From: Poriferisphaera corsica
GTDB taxonomy: Bacteria > Planctomycetota > Phycisphaerae > Phycisphaerales > Phycisphaeraceae
NCBI RefSeq assembly: GCF_007747445.1
Contig: NZ_CP036425.1
Location: forward strand, 3,456,175-3,520,174
Direction: 5' to 3'
Length of the DNA: 64,000 nucleotides
The translations under genes were made by a program, and so were the position numbers. Position 1 is the first letter of the stretch, and every line of letters begins with the position of its first letter. Below, in pieces: positions 17,210 through 26,628 of the stretch. The notes beneath the pieces were generated by a model, which was not told the origin of the DNA, searched no databases, and saw only the letters and a program-made list of their open reading frames with translations.

Positions 17210-18997
17210 ACATGGGAAGCCTGGTTTGTTGTCGGAGTCATTATTGCGGTGTTAATTGCACTGGTTAGGAATTTTGCGCCTGCCGATTTACTCTTGCTGA
17301 GTGGATTGACATTGGTCATGGTCATGGGAGGTTTGAGTGGCAGCGAGATGTTGCCGAGCGTTCAACAGGCGGTATCGGGATTCGGAAACCCGGGGATGCT
17401 GACGGTAGGTGTGCTGTTTGTGGTCGTTGAAGGATTGGCGCAGACGGGAGCGATGGCGAGGATCACGGGCCCGCTGCTGGGTTTGCCGAAGAGCGCGATT
17501 AGCGCACAAGCGAGATTAATTTTTCCTGTGGCGGGAATGAGCGCGTTTTTAAATAACACGCCGATCGTTGCGATGTTTATGCCGGTGATTGATGAATGGT
17601 GCAAGAAAGTCAAGATCAATCCTTCGAAGCTATATATCCCGCTTAGTTATGCGTCGATTTTTGGTGGGGCTTGCACACTGATCGGCACGAGTACGAATCT
17701 GATTGTGTATGGGATGATGACCGAACATGAGGGACTGCCAACATTAGGTATGTTTGATTTGGCTTGGGTAGGCGTGCCATGCGCCGTATTGGGGCTGGGG
17801 TATATTTTGTTGACGGGACGATGGATGTTGCCTGACCGCGTGCCTGCGGTTTCGCTGAACGATGACCCGAGACAATATACGGCTGAGATGATCGTGGAAG
17901 ATGGTGGTGCGATGATCGGCAAGACGATCATGCAGGCTGGATTGCGACATCTTTCAGGTTTGTACCTCGCTGAGATTGATCGCGGGAATCGATTGATGTG
18001 CGCGGTATCATCTAATGTGGTATTAGAAGCGAACGATCGACTGATTTTTGTGGGAGTAGTGGAGTCGGTCGTAGAATTGCGGAAGATGCGGGGGCTTGTG
18101 CCTGCCACAGATCAGGTTTTTAAGCTCGGGCATGAGGTGAGTGAACGGAAGCTGATCGAGGCGGTGGTGTCGAATCAATGCCCGATGATCGGCAAGACGA
18201 TTCGTGATGCGAAATTTAGGACAAATTATGGGGCGGCGGTAATTGCGGTGGGGCGTAGCGGCGAGCGCATCGAGCAGAAAATCGGTGATATTAAGTTGCA
18301 ACCGGGCGATACGCTTTTGCTGGAAGGAACGCAGGCGTTTGTTGATTTACAGCGCAATTCAAGAGACTTTTTCCTAGTCAGTGCATTGGAAGGATCTACG
18401 CCAGTACGGCATCATCGGGCATGGGTTGCGATCGGGATTTTAGGCGGAATGATCGCGATGGTGACGATGGGGTGGTTGAGTATGCTAACGAGCGCGCTGC
18501 TTGCGGCGGGGTTAATGATTGCGACTCGCTGCTGCACAGGAAGTGAGGCGAGGCGGAGCGTGAACTGGCAAGTGCTTTTGACGATTGGTGCGGCGTTAGG
18601 TCTTGGCATGGCGTTGCGCGAAAGTGGAGCGGCAGCAGTGATCTCAAATAAGATCATTGGCCTTGTCGGTGAAAATCCGGTGCTTGTGCTTGGGGCTGTC
18701 TATTTTGTAACAATGCTGTTTACGGAAGTGATTACGAATAACGCTGCGGCAGTTTTGGTGTTTCCGATTGCATATGCAGCGGCGGGAACATTAGGGGTGA
18801 GCTTCATGCCGTTTGCGATTGTGATCATGTTGGCGGCGAGCGCCAGTTTCGCAACACCAATCGGATATCAAACGAATCTAATGGTTTATGGGCCGGGCGG
18901 ATATCGATTTACAGACTACATGCGGTATGGGATTCCATTGAATCTACTGTTCATGACGACATCAATCGTTATAACACCGATTGTGTGGCCGTTCTAA
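17210..18997 (+). CDS. SLC13/DASS-type permease with two RCK-C (TrkA-C) domains, 595 aa
   Basis: I prefer the ATG at 17210, giving the family-like start MTWEAWFVVGVIIAVL, over a GTG at 17156 whose GAGG is only 2 nt away. Several N-terminal membrane helices include the motifs FLNNTPIVAMFMPV and GTSTNLIVYG (substrate/Na+ binding signature). There follow two soluble TrkA-C-like domains (about residues 225-305 and 315-385, each with MIGKTI and a GDxLL/DRLIF strand), then C-terminal helices with TEVITNNAAAVLVFPIA and ATPIGYQTNLMVYG. The family imports sulfate, dicarboxylates or similar anions with sodium; the exact substrate cannot be read here. It stands as a single gene. Confidence 0.9.
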   Translation, partial: TWEAWFVVGVIIAVLIALVRNFAPADLLLLSGLTLVMVMGGLSGSEMLPSVQQAVSGFGNPGMLTVGVLFVVVEGLAQTGAMARITGPLLGLPKSAISAQARLIFPVAGMSAFLNNTPIVAMFMPVIDEWCKKVKINPSKLYIPLSYASIFGGACTLIGTSTNLIVYGMMTEHEGLPTLGMFDLAWVGVPCAVLGLGYILLTGRWMLPDRVPAVSLNDDPRQYTAEMIVEDGGAMIGKTIMQAGLRHLSGLYLAEIDRGNRLMCAVSSNVVLEANDRLIFVGVVESVVELRKMRGLVPATDQVFKLGHEVSERKLIEAVVSNQCPMIGKTIRDAKFRTNYGAAVIAVGRSGERIEQKIGDIKLQPGDTLLLEGTQAFVDLQRNSRDFFLVSALEGSTPVRHHRAWVAIGILGGMIAMVTMGWLSMLTSALLAAGLMIATRCCTGSEARRSVNWQVLLTIGAALGLGMALRESGAAAVISNKIIGLVGENPVLVLGAVYFVTMLFTEVITNNAAAVLVFPIAYAAAGTLGVSFMPFAIVIMLAASASFATPIGYQTNLMVYGPGGYRFTDYMRYGIPLNLLFMTTSIVITPIVWPF

Positions 18998-19004
18998 TAG
19001 TTGA

Positions 19005-19286
19005 TTAGCTTTTTCCGGTACGCATACTTGTTGCTGAACCACTGCTGGACCCGAGGTCGACAAGAACTGCGAAGATAATGACCACGAGATAAATACCAGA
19101 GATGTGGCCGGAGGTTTGGTTGTATGCAAAAGCATAAGCGATCGTTGTGTAAGGGAAAAAGATGAAGCCAAGAACTGGCCACAGAATTGTTTCGTAAGCT
19201 CGCGACAAGTAACTGGTGAATAAGATAAGTATCACCATTAGTAGGCGAGGAAATGCAAGTGCGAGGCAGCCGAGTAAACATCCCAT
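19005..19286 (-). CDS. small conserved membrane protein, 93 aa
   Basis: Two or three hydrophobic helices: LALAFPRLLMVILILFTSYL, then ILWPVLGFIFFPYTTIAYAFAY, then HISGIYLVVIIFAVLVDLG. The pattern FPRL..LFT, LWP.LGF.F.PYTT.AYA and a terminal VDLG(S)SS matches a widespread family of uncharacterised bacterial inner-membrane proteins of 80-100 aa. It is convergent with the transporter gene; the stop codons are only 7 nt apart. No function is known. Confidence 0.8.
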   Translation of the reverse strand: MGCLLGCLALAFPRLLMVILILFTSYLSRAYETILWPVLGFIFFPYTTIAYAFAYNQTSGHISGIYLVVIIFAVLVDLGSSSGSATSMRTGKS

Positions 19287-19329
19287 GCGATGATGATAGC
19301 CAATGATTGTTACCGCTACAACAGTACTA

Positions 19330-19366
19330 CAAATAAAAGAGCTGCAGATCGGATCTGCAGCTCTTT
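19330..19366 (-). terminator. Rho-independent terminator of the fibro-slime gene
   Basis: A 15-bp perfect stem AAAGAGCTGCAGATC with its complement (19336-19350 with 19352-19366), followed on the minus strand by TTTTATTT. It lies just beyond the stop at 19385. Confidence 0.92.
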
Positions 19367-19384
19367 GTTAATATTTAGTTTCGA

Positions 19385-20203
19385 TTAATCGTATAACGGA
19401 CTGACCGTTGTCGGAGGAACTTCTTCCAGTTGGAGTGTGGTATCGATACGGAAGTTCGATTCGTCAGTGTGACGCTCGGCCATAAACACGTCCAATGTAT
19501 ATTCATTGCCTGGTTCGAGCCCGAGTTGTTCTGCTTTTTGATCAATATTAATTGACCCAGAAGCTTGGGGATGTATTGAACCAAGGTCAACAGCGAGCTT
19601 GCCATTGATGAAGACCCAGACATCGTCGTCACCTGTAAACTTAAATGCGAGTGCGTAGTCGCGTTCGGTAGGATCGGTGTATGTGAATTTTGTTCGGACT
19701 TCGAATGTCCAATGGAAGTTGTGCATCTTCCCATCTTTCGCGCGACCTGAATTGCCGTAGCCTTGATTATCGATGGGGAAAAAGTAGTTGGGACGCTCAC
19801 GAGCAAAGGTGTAGACTCCGCCGGGCTCGTCACGGTTATTGTCAAGCGTGATGGCAACGGGTATTGCAATGTTAACATTGGGTACATTGCGGTACCACTG
19901 ATCAAAGTTAGCTTTGGAACTGAAGGGTACTTTACGCCTACGATCATTGAAATAGGACATATTCAGTTTGGGGATACCATCTTCGCTCAGTTCGGATTCG
20001 ACCAGTTTCTTATAAACATATTTCGAAGGGCCATAAGTCACGTACCATTGTGAGAATTGCCAGTGGCCGAATGATTCGAAGTCTGGGTGCGAGGATTTAA
20101 AATCTCGTACAACGCCATGAAGTGTGATCTGATCCGCATTGACCAAGTTAGGTGTCATAAAGCATGTTGCCATAACGGCGCAAGCTGGGAATAATTTTTT
20201 CAA
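19385..20203 (-). CDS. fibro-slime domain secreted protein, 272 aa
   Basis: TTG start with AAAGGG eight nt upstream. Residues 1-23 are a signal peptide (LFPACAVMATCFMTPNLVNA). The rest is a single fibro-slime/PA14-like beta domain with the diagnostic FKFTGDDDVWVFINGKLAVDL, GSIHPQASGSI and a terminal LDVFMAERHTDESNFRIDTT. In bacteria and slime moulds the domain is found in adhesive, matrix or carbohydrate-binding surface proteins. No PEP-CTERM or other anchor follows, so it is probably secreted or attached through a partner. It lies about 200 nt downstream of the pilin-like genes on the same strand and may be a cargo or tip protein of that system (inference). Confidence 0.88.
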   Translation of the reverse strand: MKKLFPACAVMATCFMTPNLVNADQITLHGVVRDFKSSHPDFESFGHWQFSQWYVTYGPSKYVYKKLVESELSEDGIPKLNMSYFNDRRRKVPFSSKANFDQWYRNVPNVNIAIPVAITLDNNRDEPGGVYTFARERPNYFFPIDNQGYGNSGRAKDGKMHNFHWTFEVRTKFTYTDPTERDYALAFKFTGDDDVWVFINGKLAVDLGSIHPQASGSINIDQKAEQLGLEPGNEYTLDVFMAERHTDESNFRIDTTLQLEEVPPTTVSPLYD

Positions 20204-20409
20204 AGTTTAACCCTTTCGGTGCCTCCGAATGGGTGAAGAAACAAAAAACGGTGAAGAATTGGCTAGTGCCTGAATCCAGCCAATGTTGTTGATTGAAAGG
20301 TACTTTATGCTTGAGACGTATGCCAGTGATTTTAGAGAAGATAGGTCGAGTTGATTTTGCCTAACCGGAAAAGGTCGTAGAGATTAACAAAGACAGGCAG
20401 CGGAATCGC

Positions 20410-21042
20410 TTAGTAGTCAATGCGTCTGGGCATTGTTGAGGCGATCACACGTATTGTGGATTGTGAAGCAGACTCGATGGCCAGTGTGTTGTCACGATCA
20501 GGTACAACAGACAGATCTATTGAACCTCGCTCGAGTTGATAGATACCCTCATCGTTAATCCGATGCTTTGTATAGAATGCAGCTTTTTCTACACCTGAAA
20601 GCAATGGCTGCGCGAGTTCGCTATTGTCGTATGTAAAGTTGCCATTTTGGTCGACTCGCAGATAGAGCGTATTTTCTGAGGCATTATGTTCAATACGGAT
20701 AAGCCGCCCCTTGGGATCGATCATTTCTAGAAAATTGGACGTTATTGTGCTTTCTTCCTGAGTTGCATTCGTATCAAAATCTTTCGCTTCAGTAAGAGTG
20801 AGCGGGCCGTGCGCGGTTGAATTTCGAATCATCATCAACAGACGATTGATCACCATACGCGTTGATGCTTGTGTTGAAGCAGATTCTGCTGCGGAGGCAT
20901 ATGCTCGGAACGAGGTGTCGATAGCGACCATCGTCGCAGTTAATAACATTGCTGTAATCGCAAGCGAGACGAGCATTTCAACAAGCGAAAGTCCTCGTTG
21001 TTGATGGTATCGACGTTGAATATAAGGATTCGAATTTACCAT
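20410..21042 (-). CDS. prepilin-type protein, PilW/GspJ-like, 210 aa
   Basis: Prepilin leader RGLSLVEMLVSLAITAMLLTATMVA at residues 17-41: a basic leader ends at Gly18, and Glu at the +5 position (LSLVE) is followed by a hydrophobic helix, the type III signal peptide cut and methylated by PilD. The rest is a beta-rich minor pilin head with Ser/Thr/Asp. The length and the position after a PilX-like gene fit PilW or GspJ. Its start overlaps the end of the upstream gene by 7 nt, so translation is coupled. It probably assembles into an envelope-spanning pilus or pseudopilus. Confidence 0.85.
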   Translation of the reverse strand: MVNSNPYIQRRYHQQRGLSLVEMLVSLAITAMLLTATMVAIDTSFRAYASAAESASTQASTRMVINRLLMMIRNSTAHGPLTLTEAKDFDTNATQEESTITSNFLEMIDPKGRLIRIEHNASENTLYLRVDQNGNFTYDNSELAQPLLSGVEKAAFYTKHRINDEGIYQLERGSIDLSVVPDRDNTLAIESASQSTIRVIASTMPRRIDY

Positions 21043-23348
21043 GTTGTTGCACCGGCCTCGGTATATGTTGCCATATAAGGCTGAAGTTCAATTGGCCCAT
21101 TGATACCATCTGGAAGTGGGATCGTCGGGTCGTATGTCACTTGTATCACGCCAACACCATTAGGTGGCACTTCGGCTTCGAGATCACCATCGTCTGATGA
21201 GAAGTAGCCGATGGTTGTGTTGAACTGAGGGGATGTATTTCCGAGAACAGGGCCGGTATTGGATTTGGGTTCAAAGGTTGTGAGGATGGAGCCACGGACT
21301 TTGACTTGGCCACGCATATCGATGAGACCTGCCACGATTGTTCCGGTCAGATTGACGGTTTCATTGGAATCGGATGGCGCGACGAAAGTACCCATTTCTA
21401 TCGAATAGTTAGGCGCCAGAATAGCGGAACGCTCATAGAGCTGCTTTTCATCATCCGAGAGATGGGCGGAATCCTGTATTTTGAATTGTGTTTGACCAGT
21501 AAAAGCGATTTTATTGCGTGTATGTGTGTATTCTTTAGGAGAATCAGTCACGATGGCGCCCTCAAAGGTGCAATCTTCAAAACGCAGATTATTTGATGTC
21601 GTTTTAGATCCCAAATCGCTTGGCACTTCGTTGCCATCAACGGTCACGGATTTATCCGGATGCTTGTAGTCCTTGTTGCTTTCCTGCATACCTGCGTAGT
21701 TGTAGTTTGGATCGATATTATCGACTGCAGATTCAACAAATGTCACGCCAATAAATGTGCAATTGACAAATAGTGCGTTGGTCCCTTTGGGTATCCTGGT
21801 ATTCGTAAAGGTCATGTTTTTATAAACAGGCCGTTCATAGTAGTCGTATGGGTGAGCTGCACCATAAGGCACTTCTTCAACAGCGCCATCCGAATTGTAT
21901 AACGGTTTATTCGGATCATTGCTTGGATTTGAAGAAGCCTGCGCGAGCATTTGAAACTGGAGATCACCGGTAGCTTTGTTTCGAAACGTGGTTACGTCGA
22001 AATCACTGGCCTTAAAGTTGTAACTACTATTCTGGGAAGCATTGAACGTAAGTGGTGACTGCCTAAAATCTGGCGTGATCGAACCTTGGAAGTAGTCTTG
22101 ATACTTGGTTCCGCTGTTATCGAAATCAGCGGCACCATTGTTCCAATCATTTCGGCTAGCGGTGATGTAGATTTCGCCTCGGATCTTTGTATACCGGTCT
22201 AATGCATCAATCACACCATCGTTGTAACCAGGTCTTTTTGATGAGCCGAATGTATCAATCAGTTCGAGGAGTTGCTCTGCATCGGTATCGTTCACGCCTG
22301 CGGTACGTAAATCCGAACTGCTTACGGTTATGAGGTTGGTATCAGTATCGATACTGCCATAGTGATCCAGAAACAGATCAAACTCATCGATGAAGCCATC
22401 ATTGTTAACATCAAGGTTTTTATGCAGTGTTCCGAGTTCTGTTGGATTATTGATATTAATGCGGTTATCACCATCAGTATCGTGATATTGGCTATTACCA
22501 ATGAGTGAGCCAACAAGTGCATCCAGCTTTGCATCAAGCCCGGAGGACAAGCCACGGAAGTCTGAGAGCATCTGGATAGGATGTCCGTGTTCAAGATTCG
22601 TTTCGTTAAAGTTTGAACCGACGGGGCCATCAATCATGACGTTGCGACCAACCATCACACGAGAACGTGACAAAATCGCATAACGGATTTTTTTACCTAA
22701 TTTCAAATCCATCTTAATGGTGCGGGTCACACGATTGGGACCAGCAGGGCCATCGTGCGCTTTCACCGTAAGCCTGATCCATGTACTGTCGAGTGGATTG
22801 GTAGCGGAAACGGGAATGTCCATATCACGATAAGGTGGGCGTTGATAGTAAGAAGAGCTGTAGCTTTCCCCAGAGATTGGGTGCTGCTGCAAAGACGCTT
22901 GGAACGTCGGGGAACCAGGCGCAGTTGCAATCTCATCAAAGAAAACACTGGTTGGGCTGGATGTACCTTCACCATCTGGCGGAGCGTTATACCAACTATC
23001 GGAAGTGTAATGAAAATCATCTGTGATATCGCTGATGAGTTGATCACGTATTTTTAGCCACAAACTCGGAGCATTGCTTTCATTGATTAGACCATCACTT
23101 GTTCTGACAGTTTCAGCAGCATGCTTGATGCGATAGAGCATAAAGTTGACGCCGGTCTCTGCTGCAGCAAGCGAACGGTTGATCTTCAAGTGAGAATCTG
23201 CAGTCGCGAGATTACCTTGAGAAAGAATGGCCATTGCAGCAGATAGTGATCCAAATATCACAAGAAACATCATGGCAAGAACGATCGCTGCACCGCGTTG
23301 ACGTGGTGATGATTGATTGACTCTGATGATTGATTCGTTAGTACTCAT
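21036..23348 (-). CDS. large PilX/GspK-like pilus protein with internal calcium repeat, 770 aa
   Basis: The N-terminus RQRGAAIVLAMMFLVIFGSLSAAMAI (residues 16-41) is a PilX-N-type prepilin helix that, like PilX and GspK, lacks the +5 Glu. It is followed by NRSLAAAETGVNFMLYRIK. Residues about 285-330 hold DTDGDNRIN and DVNNDGFIDEFDL, a dockerin-like calcium pair. The C-terminal half (from about 500) is a beta-helix-like region (NTRIPKGTNALFVNCTFIGVTF). At 770 aa it is far longer than GspK (about 320) or PilX (about 200). GspK caps type II pseudopili and binds calcium, so a calcium-dependent tip role is reasonable but inferred. It sits in an operon with three other pilus genes. Confidence 0.8.
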   Translation of the reverse strand: MSTNESIIRVNQSSPRQRGAAIVLAMMFLVIFGSLSAAMAILSQGNLATADSHLKINRSLAAAETGVNFMLYRIKHAAETVRTSDGLINESNAPSLWLKIRDQLISDITDDFHYTSDSWYNAPPDGEGTSSPTSVFFDEIATAPGSPTFQASLQQHPISGESYSSSYYQRPPYRDMDIPVSATNPLDSTWIRLTVKAHDGPAGPNRVTRTIKMDLKLGKKIRYAILSRSRVMVGRNVMIDGPVGSNFNETNLEHGHPIQMLSDFRGLSSGLDAKLDALVGSLIGNSQYHDTDGDNRININNPTELGTLHKNLDVNNDGFIDEFDLFLDHYGSIDTDTNLITVSSSDLRTAGVNDTDAEQLLELIDTFGSSKRPGYNDGVIDALDRYTKIRGEIYITASRNDWNNGAADFDNSGTKYQDYFQGSITPDFRQSPLTFNASQNSSYNFKASDFDVTTFRNKATGDLQFQMLAQASSNPSNDPNKPLYNSDGAVEEVPYGAAHPYDYYERPVYKNMTFTNTRIPKGTNALFVNCTFIGVTFVESAVDNIDPNYNYAGMQESNKDYKHPDKSVTVDGNEVPSDLGSKTTSNNLRFEDCTFEGAIVTDSPKEYTHTRNKIAFTGQTQFKIQDSAHLSDDEKQLYERSAILAPNYSIEMGTFVAPSDSNETVNLTGTIVAGLIDMRGQVKVRGSILTTFEPKSNTGPVLGNTSPQFNTTIGYFSSDDGDLEAEVPPNGVGVIQVTYDPTIPLPDGINGPIELQPYMATYTEAGATTW

Positions 23349-23354
23349 GGCTAA

Positions 23355-23963
23355 TCAGCGTGTTACGATCCAGCTAAGGCTAGTCACATGCTCCTCTTGG
23401 TTGTTATTTGGATCTGTATACGCAATATCGACAGTGACACGTATGATGTCAGAGTCTGTGGTCATCGGCAGCGTGACGGATGAACTGATATTATCTTCAG
23501 GCACTTTCTCGACAGTGACGTACTGTGCCCATAAATTCATATCCGGAACGGTTTTTCGTAAGGCGTTAACTGGCGGTGAAAAGACAGTGCCCTGCCCTTT
23601 ATTGTTGCTCTGCATGATGCCTGCGAAATCATCAAGGTCATCTAAAAATTTAATGTTCGGCAGACCGTCAGACTTCAATTCATTCGGCTCTGGCCCAAAG
23701 TTTTGGTCGCCAGTGATCGGATCATGGAACGGTAAACTCAACGTCAATTCACGGATCTCATTGGCAAGCAACATTGCGGTGCCTGTACGGGCGGCCCAAT
23801 CGTTCTTCTTGTGATAAGCCTGCTGGGCAGCAACGATCGCAAGTACACCTGTCCCGACAATGACAGTCGTCAACGCTGCTTCAATCAGCGTGAAGCCCGC
23901 ATTGCGAGCATGACGTTTTCTTATGTCAGGATGAATGTTTTGCTTTTTCACGTTACGACTCAT
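23355..23963 (-). CDS. prepilin-type protein, PilV/GspI-like, 202 aa
   Basis: A basic leader (KRHARNAG) is followed by FTLIEAALTTVIVGTGVLAIVAA at residues 24-46, a canonical type IV prepilin motif (G/FTLIE). The head domain carries FHDPITGDQNFGPEPNELKSDGLPNIKFLDDLDDF, and the C-terminus IIRVTVDIAYTDPNNNQEEHVTSLSWIV is beta-rich. Minor pilins of the PilV/GspI type are similar in size. It ends 6 nt before the large PilX-like gene and follows PilC/GspF by 41 nt on the same strand. Confidence 0.83.
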   Translation of the reverse strand: MSRNVKKQNIHPDIRKRHARNAGFTLIEAALTTVIVGTGVLAIVAAQQAYHKKNDWAARTGTAMLLANEIRELTLSLPFHDPITGDQNFGPEPNELKSDGLPNIKFLDDLDDFAGIMQSNNKGQGTVFSPPVNALRKTVPDMNLWAQYVTVEKVPEDNISSSVTLPMTTDSDIIRVTVDIAYTDPNNNQEEHVTSLSWIVTR

Positions 23964-24004
23964 GTTTGGCCATGTACTTAATGAGTAATATGAGCTTGGC
24001 CGAG

Positions 24005-25231
24005 TTATTTAACGAGGGTAGAGAGTTTAAAGATTGGAAGAATAATCGCCATCGCGATGAAGCCAACAACTGAACCCATCACGATAATCATGATTGGTTC
24101 AATCATACTTGTCACAGTTTTAATCACTTCCTTCAATTGACGTGCGTAATAAGATGAAATCTCATCCAACACTTCACCGAGCTTACCCGATTCCTCACCT
24201 GCAGAGACCATCTGCACGACAGATTTAGGTAGATAAGGATTGCGTTGCAATGGCTGGGCAATTTTCTTGCCTTGCTTCACTGAGTTATGAACTGCATTCC
24301 AAAGTTTATGGAAGTGTCGATTACCTGAAATTTCACCCGTAATCGCAAGTGTATCAAGCATCGGAACACCCGCATTGACAAGCTCGCCCATCGTTTGCAA
24401 TGAACGAGAAATATAAAGTGCACGGAACATTTTCTTAAAAATGGGGATTCGTAACTTCATCGTATCCCACCACCAACCACCAGGATCTGTCTTTACGAAA
24501 AAGAATGCTGCAATCAATACCCCCATCATGCCAACACCGACAGCCCACCACCATTCCACCATAAACTCTGAAAGATTCATGAGGAATATTGTTGGCCAGG
24601 GCATCGCTGCTTCTTTACCCTCAAACACTGTAGCGAATCGCGGCAGCACAAAGGTTAGGAGGAAAATAGTCACCGCAATCGCCAGGCCGCCGATCACCAC
24701 GGGGTAAATCATCGCGCCGATCACCATCGCACGGGTTTCAATTTGTTGCTGCAGGTAAGCTGCGATACGTTCTAGCATCTTTGAGAAAGAGCCCGACATT
24801 TCCGAAGCACGAACCATGTTGATATACAGAGGATTAAATAATTTAGGATGCTTTGCCAATGCTTCGGAAAACTGCTTACCTGATTCTACATCCTGTTTAA
24901 TCTCTAAGAGAATCGTCTTAAATTTTTGGTTTTCAACTTGATCTGCAATACCATCCAGAGCAGCTCGAATTGAGATGCCAGCACGAATCATCACGGCAAG
25001 TTGTGTCGTAAAATTAAGTACATCCCGTTGTGTCGGCCCTGACTGATAATTAAGTGCACTCAGCTTTTGACCAAGCGATGCGGTAGATCTTTCGCTGACC
25101 GGCGTCAACTGCAGAACAACATTGCCTTGGCTGCGCAATTGTTTGGCTGCAGCCAGTGCGTTTTCTGATTTCAGAAAGCCGTTTGATTTCTCACCGGCCG
25201 ATGTCCGCATTTGGTATTTATAAGTTGGCAT
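24005..25231 (-). CDS. pilC: type IV pilus/type II secretion inner-membrane platform protein (PilC/GspF)
   Basis: 408 aa with two GspF domains. The first (residues about 65-190) has FTTQLAVMIRAGISIRAALDGIADQ and ASEMSGSFSKMLERIAAYLQQQIE. The second (about 270-390) has RSLQTMGELVNAGVPMLDTLAIT and SAGEESGKLGEVLDEISSYYARQL. Membrane helices follow each, and the C-terminus has the usual MIEPIMIIVMGSVVGFIAMAIILPIF. It recruits the assembly and retraction ATPases to the pilus base. It starts 57 nt after the PilT-like ATPase gene. I use pilC rather than gspF because the adjacent ATPase is PilT-like. Confidence 0.93.
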   Translation of the reverse strand: MPTYKYQMRTSAGEKSNGFLKSENALAAAKQLRSQGNVVLQLTPVSERSTASLGQKLSALNYQSGPTQRDVLNFTTQLAVMIRAGISIRAALDGIADQVENQKFKTILLEIKQDVESGKQFSEALAKHPKLFNPLYINMVRASEMSGSFSKMLERIAAYLQQQIETRAMVIGAMIYPVVIGGLAIAVTIFLLTFVLPRFATVFEGKEAAMPWPTIFLMNLSEFMVEWWWAVGVGMMGVLIAAFFFVKTDPGGWWWDTMKLRIPIFKKMFRALYISRSLQTMGELVNAGVPMLDTLAITGEISGNRHFHKLWNAVHNSVKQGKKIAQPLQRNPYLPKSVVQMVSAGEESGKLGEVLDEISSYYARQLKEVIKTVTSMIEPIMIIVMGSVVGFIAMAIILPIFKLSTLVK

Positions 25232-25288
25232 CTATCAGCGATTCCATTAACTATGCTTAATCATGTCGTTTAATACCCGACTCGAGTT

Positions 25289-26344
25289 TTAGGCCGCTAA
25301 CGCTCGCTCAATCTTTTCAGGAAACGCAGCTTGCGCAATCGCATCTTCACGGGAAATCATCCCATTGAAGTACAACTCAGAAATCGCACTATCTAACGAG
25401 TTCATCCCAAGCGATCGATTTGTATCAATCACGTTTGGAATCTCAAACGCACGGTTTTCACGAATTAAGTTTCGTACAGCAGGTGTACAGAGCATAATCT
25501 CAACCGCTGGCACCATGCCTTTGGTATCGAGACGTTTAAAAAGTGTTTGGGAAACAACAGCCTGCAGAGTATTCGCAAGCATTGATCTAATCTGGTTCTG
25601 CTCATCAGCAGGATACATATCGATGATACGCTCAATTGTTTGCGACGCGTTGACAGTGTGGAGAGTTGAGAAAACTAGATGGCCTGTTTCAGCGGCAGTA
25701 ATTGCAGCAGCGGTCGTTTCAAGATCACGCATCTCACCAACAAGAATAATGTCTGGGTCTTGACGCAAAACATGTCGCAAACCTGAAGCAAATGATGGCG
25801 TATCTTCGCCAAGCTCACGCTGCTCGATAATGCACTTAGCTGAAGACATCGTATACTCAATTGGATCTTCAAGCGTGATGATATGCTTTTGATAGCGATA
25901 ATTCATCTGATCAATCATCGCTGCCAATGTTGTTGATTTACCCGAACCTGTATCACCCGTCACAAGCACAAGACCGCGTGGCAAGTATGTCAAACGGCTA
26001 ATCACTTCCGGTAGATTCAAACTCTCTAATTCAGGTATGACTGTTTTAATAGAACGTAGCGAGATACCTACAGTGCCACGTTGCATGTGAGCATTCACGC
26101 GAAATCGGCCTATATCTTTGATCGCATATGAAAAATCAACATCTTTTACCTTGTTAAAAACCTTCATATGCTCTGGCGTTGCCATATGCTCAAGCATTGC
26201 CGTCGTCGACTCTTTCGTGAGCATCGGATAATCCATCGGCATCATTACCGTATGAACTCGCGCCATGGGCTTATGACCGGTGACAAGATGAATGTCGGAC
26301 GCGTCATGCTGAAGGGCAGTCGTCAGAATAGTATCCAGATCCAT
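25289..26344 (-). CDS. pilT: PilT-family pilus retraction ATPase, 351 aa
   Basis: Secretion ATPase of the PilT type. Walker A is GDTGSGKST (residues 130-138), the Asp box is ITLEDPIEY, Walker B is DPDIILVGEMRD (196-207), the His box HLVFSTLHT, and the PilT-specific C-terminal motif is AVRNLIRE (family AIRNLIRE). Length is typical for PilT (340-370), and the N-terminus (DASDIHLVTGHKPMARV) matches. It forms a cytoplasmic hexamer powering pilus retraction or pseudopilus dynamics. It is the first gene of the minus-strand pilus operon; no PilB, PilQ or PilD gene is in the window. Confidence 0.93.
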   Translation of the reverse strand: MDLDTILTTALQHDASDIHLVTGHKPMARVHTVMMPMDYPMLTKESTTAMLEHMATPEHMKVFNKVKDVDFSYAIKDIGRFRVNAHMQRGTVGISLRSIKTVIPELESLNLPEVISRLTYLPRGLVLVTGDTGSGKSTTLAAMIDQMNYRYQKHIITLEDPIEYTMSSAKCIIEQRELGEDTPSFASGLRHVLRQDPDIILVGEMRDLETTAAAITAAETGHLVFSTLHTVNASQTIERIIDMYPADEQNQIRSMLANTLQAVVSQTLFKRLDTKGMVPAVEIMLCTPAVRNLIRENRAFEIPNVIDTNRSLGMNSLDSAISELYFNGMISREDAIAQAAFPEKIERALAA

Positions 26345-26562
26345 TTATTCGTTCTCATGCCTAAAGGTAATGTAACGCAATGAACCAATTGACACAGTGT
26401 CTGCAGGCGATTGCGTTATCGAATATCGGCCTTTGATAAAGAACGAATAAGATGTTTCTCTAGTCAAGCTGTATTACCTGAATAAGCTAATATGTATAGA
26501 AGTGATCTCCGGCAAACTCGTCACAACCGCTACAATCCGAATCACGATAATACTCCAACACC

Positions 26563-26593
26563 CATAAAAAAAGCAGCCTATAAGAGCTGCTTT
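26563..26593 (-). terminator. Rho-independent terminator of the 188-aa PEP-CTERM gene
   Basis: Stem AAAGCAGC/GCTGCTTT (26570-26577 with 26586-26593), followed on the minus strand by a T run (TTTTATG). Confidence 0.88.
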
Positions 26594-26628
26594 AATACTT
26601 TATATAACATACCTAATTTGCTAATTAA

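Noticed and set aside
19385-20203. Fibro-slime protein as an exosortase substrate
   Set aside because: The C-terminus lacks PEP, a hydrophobic helix and a basic cluster.
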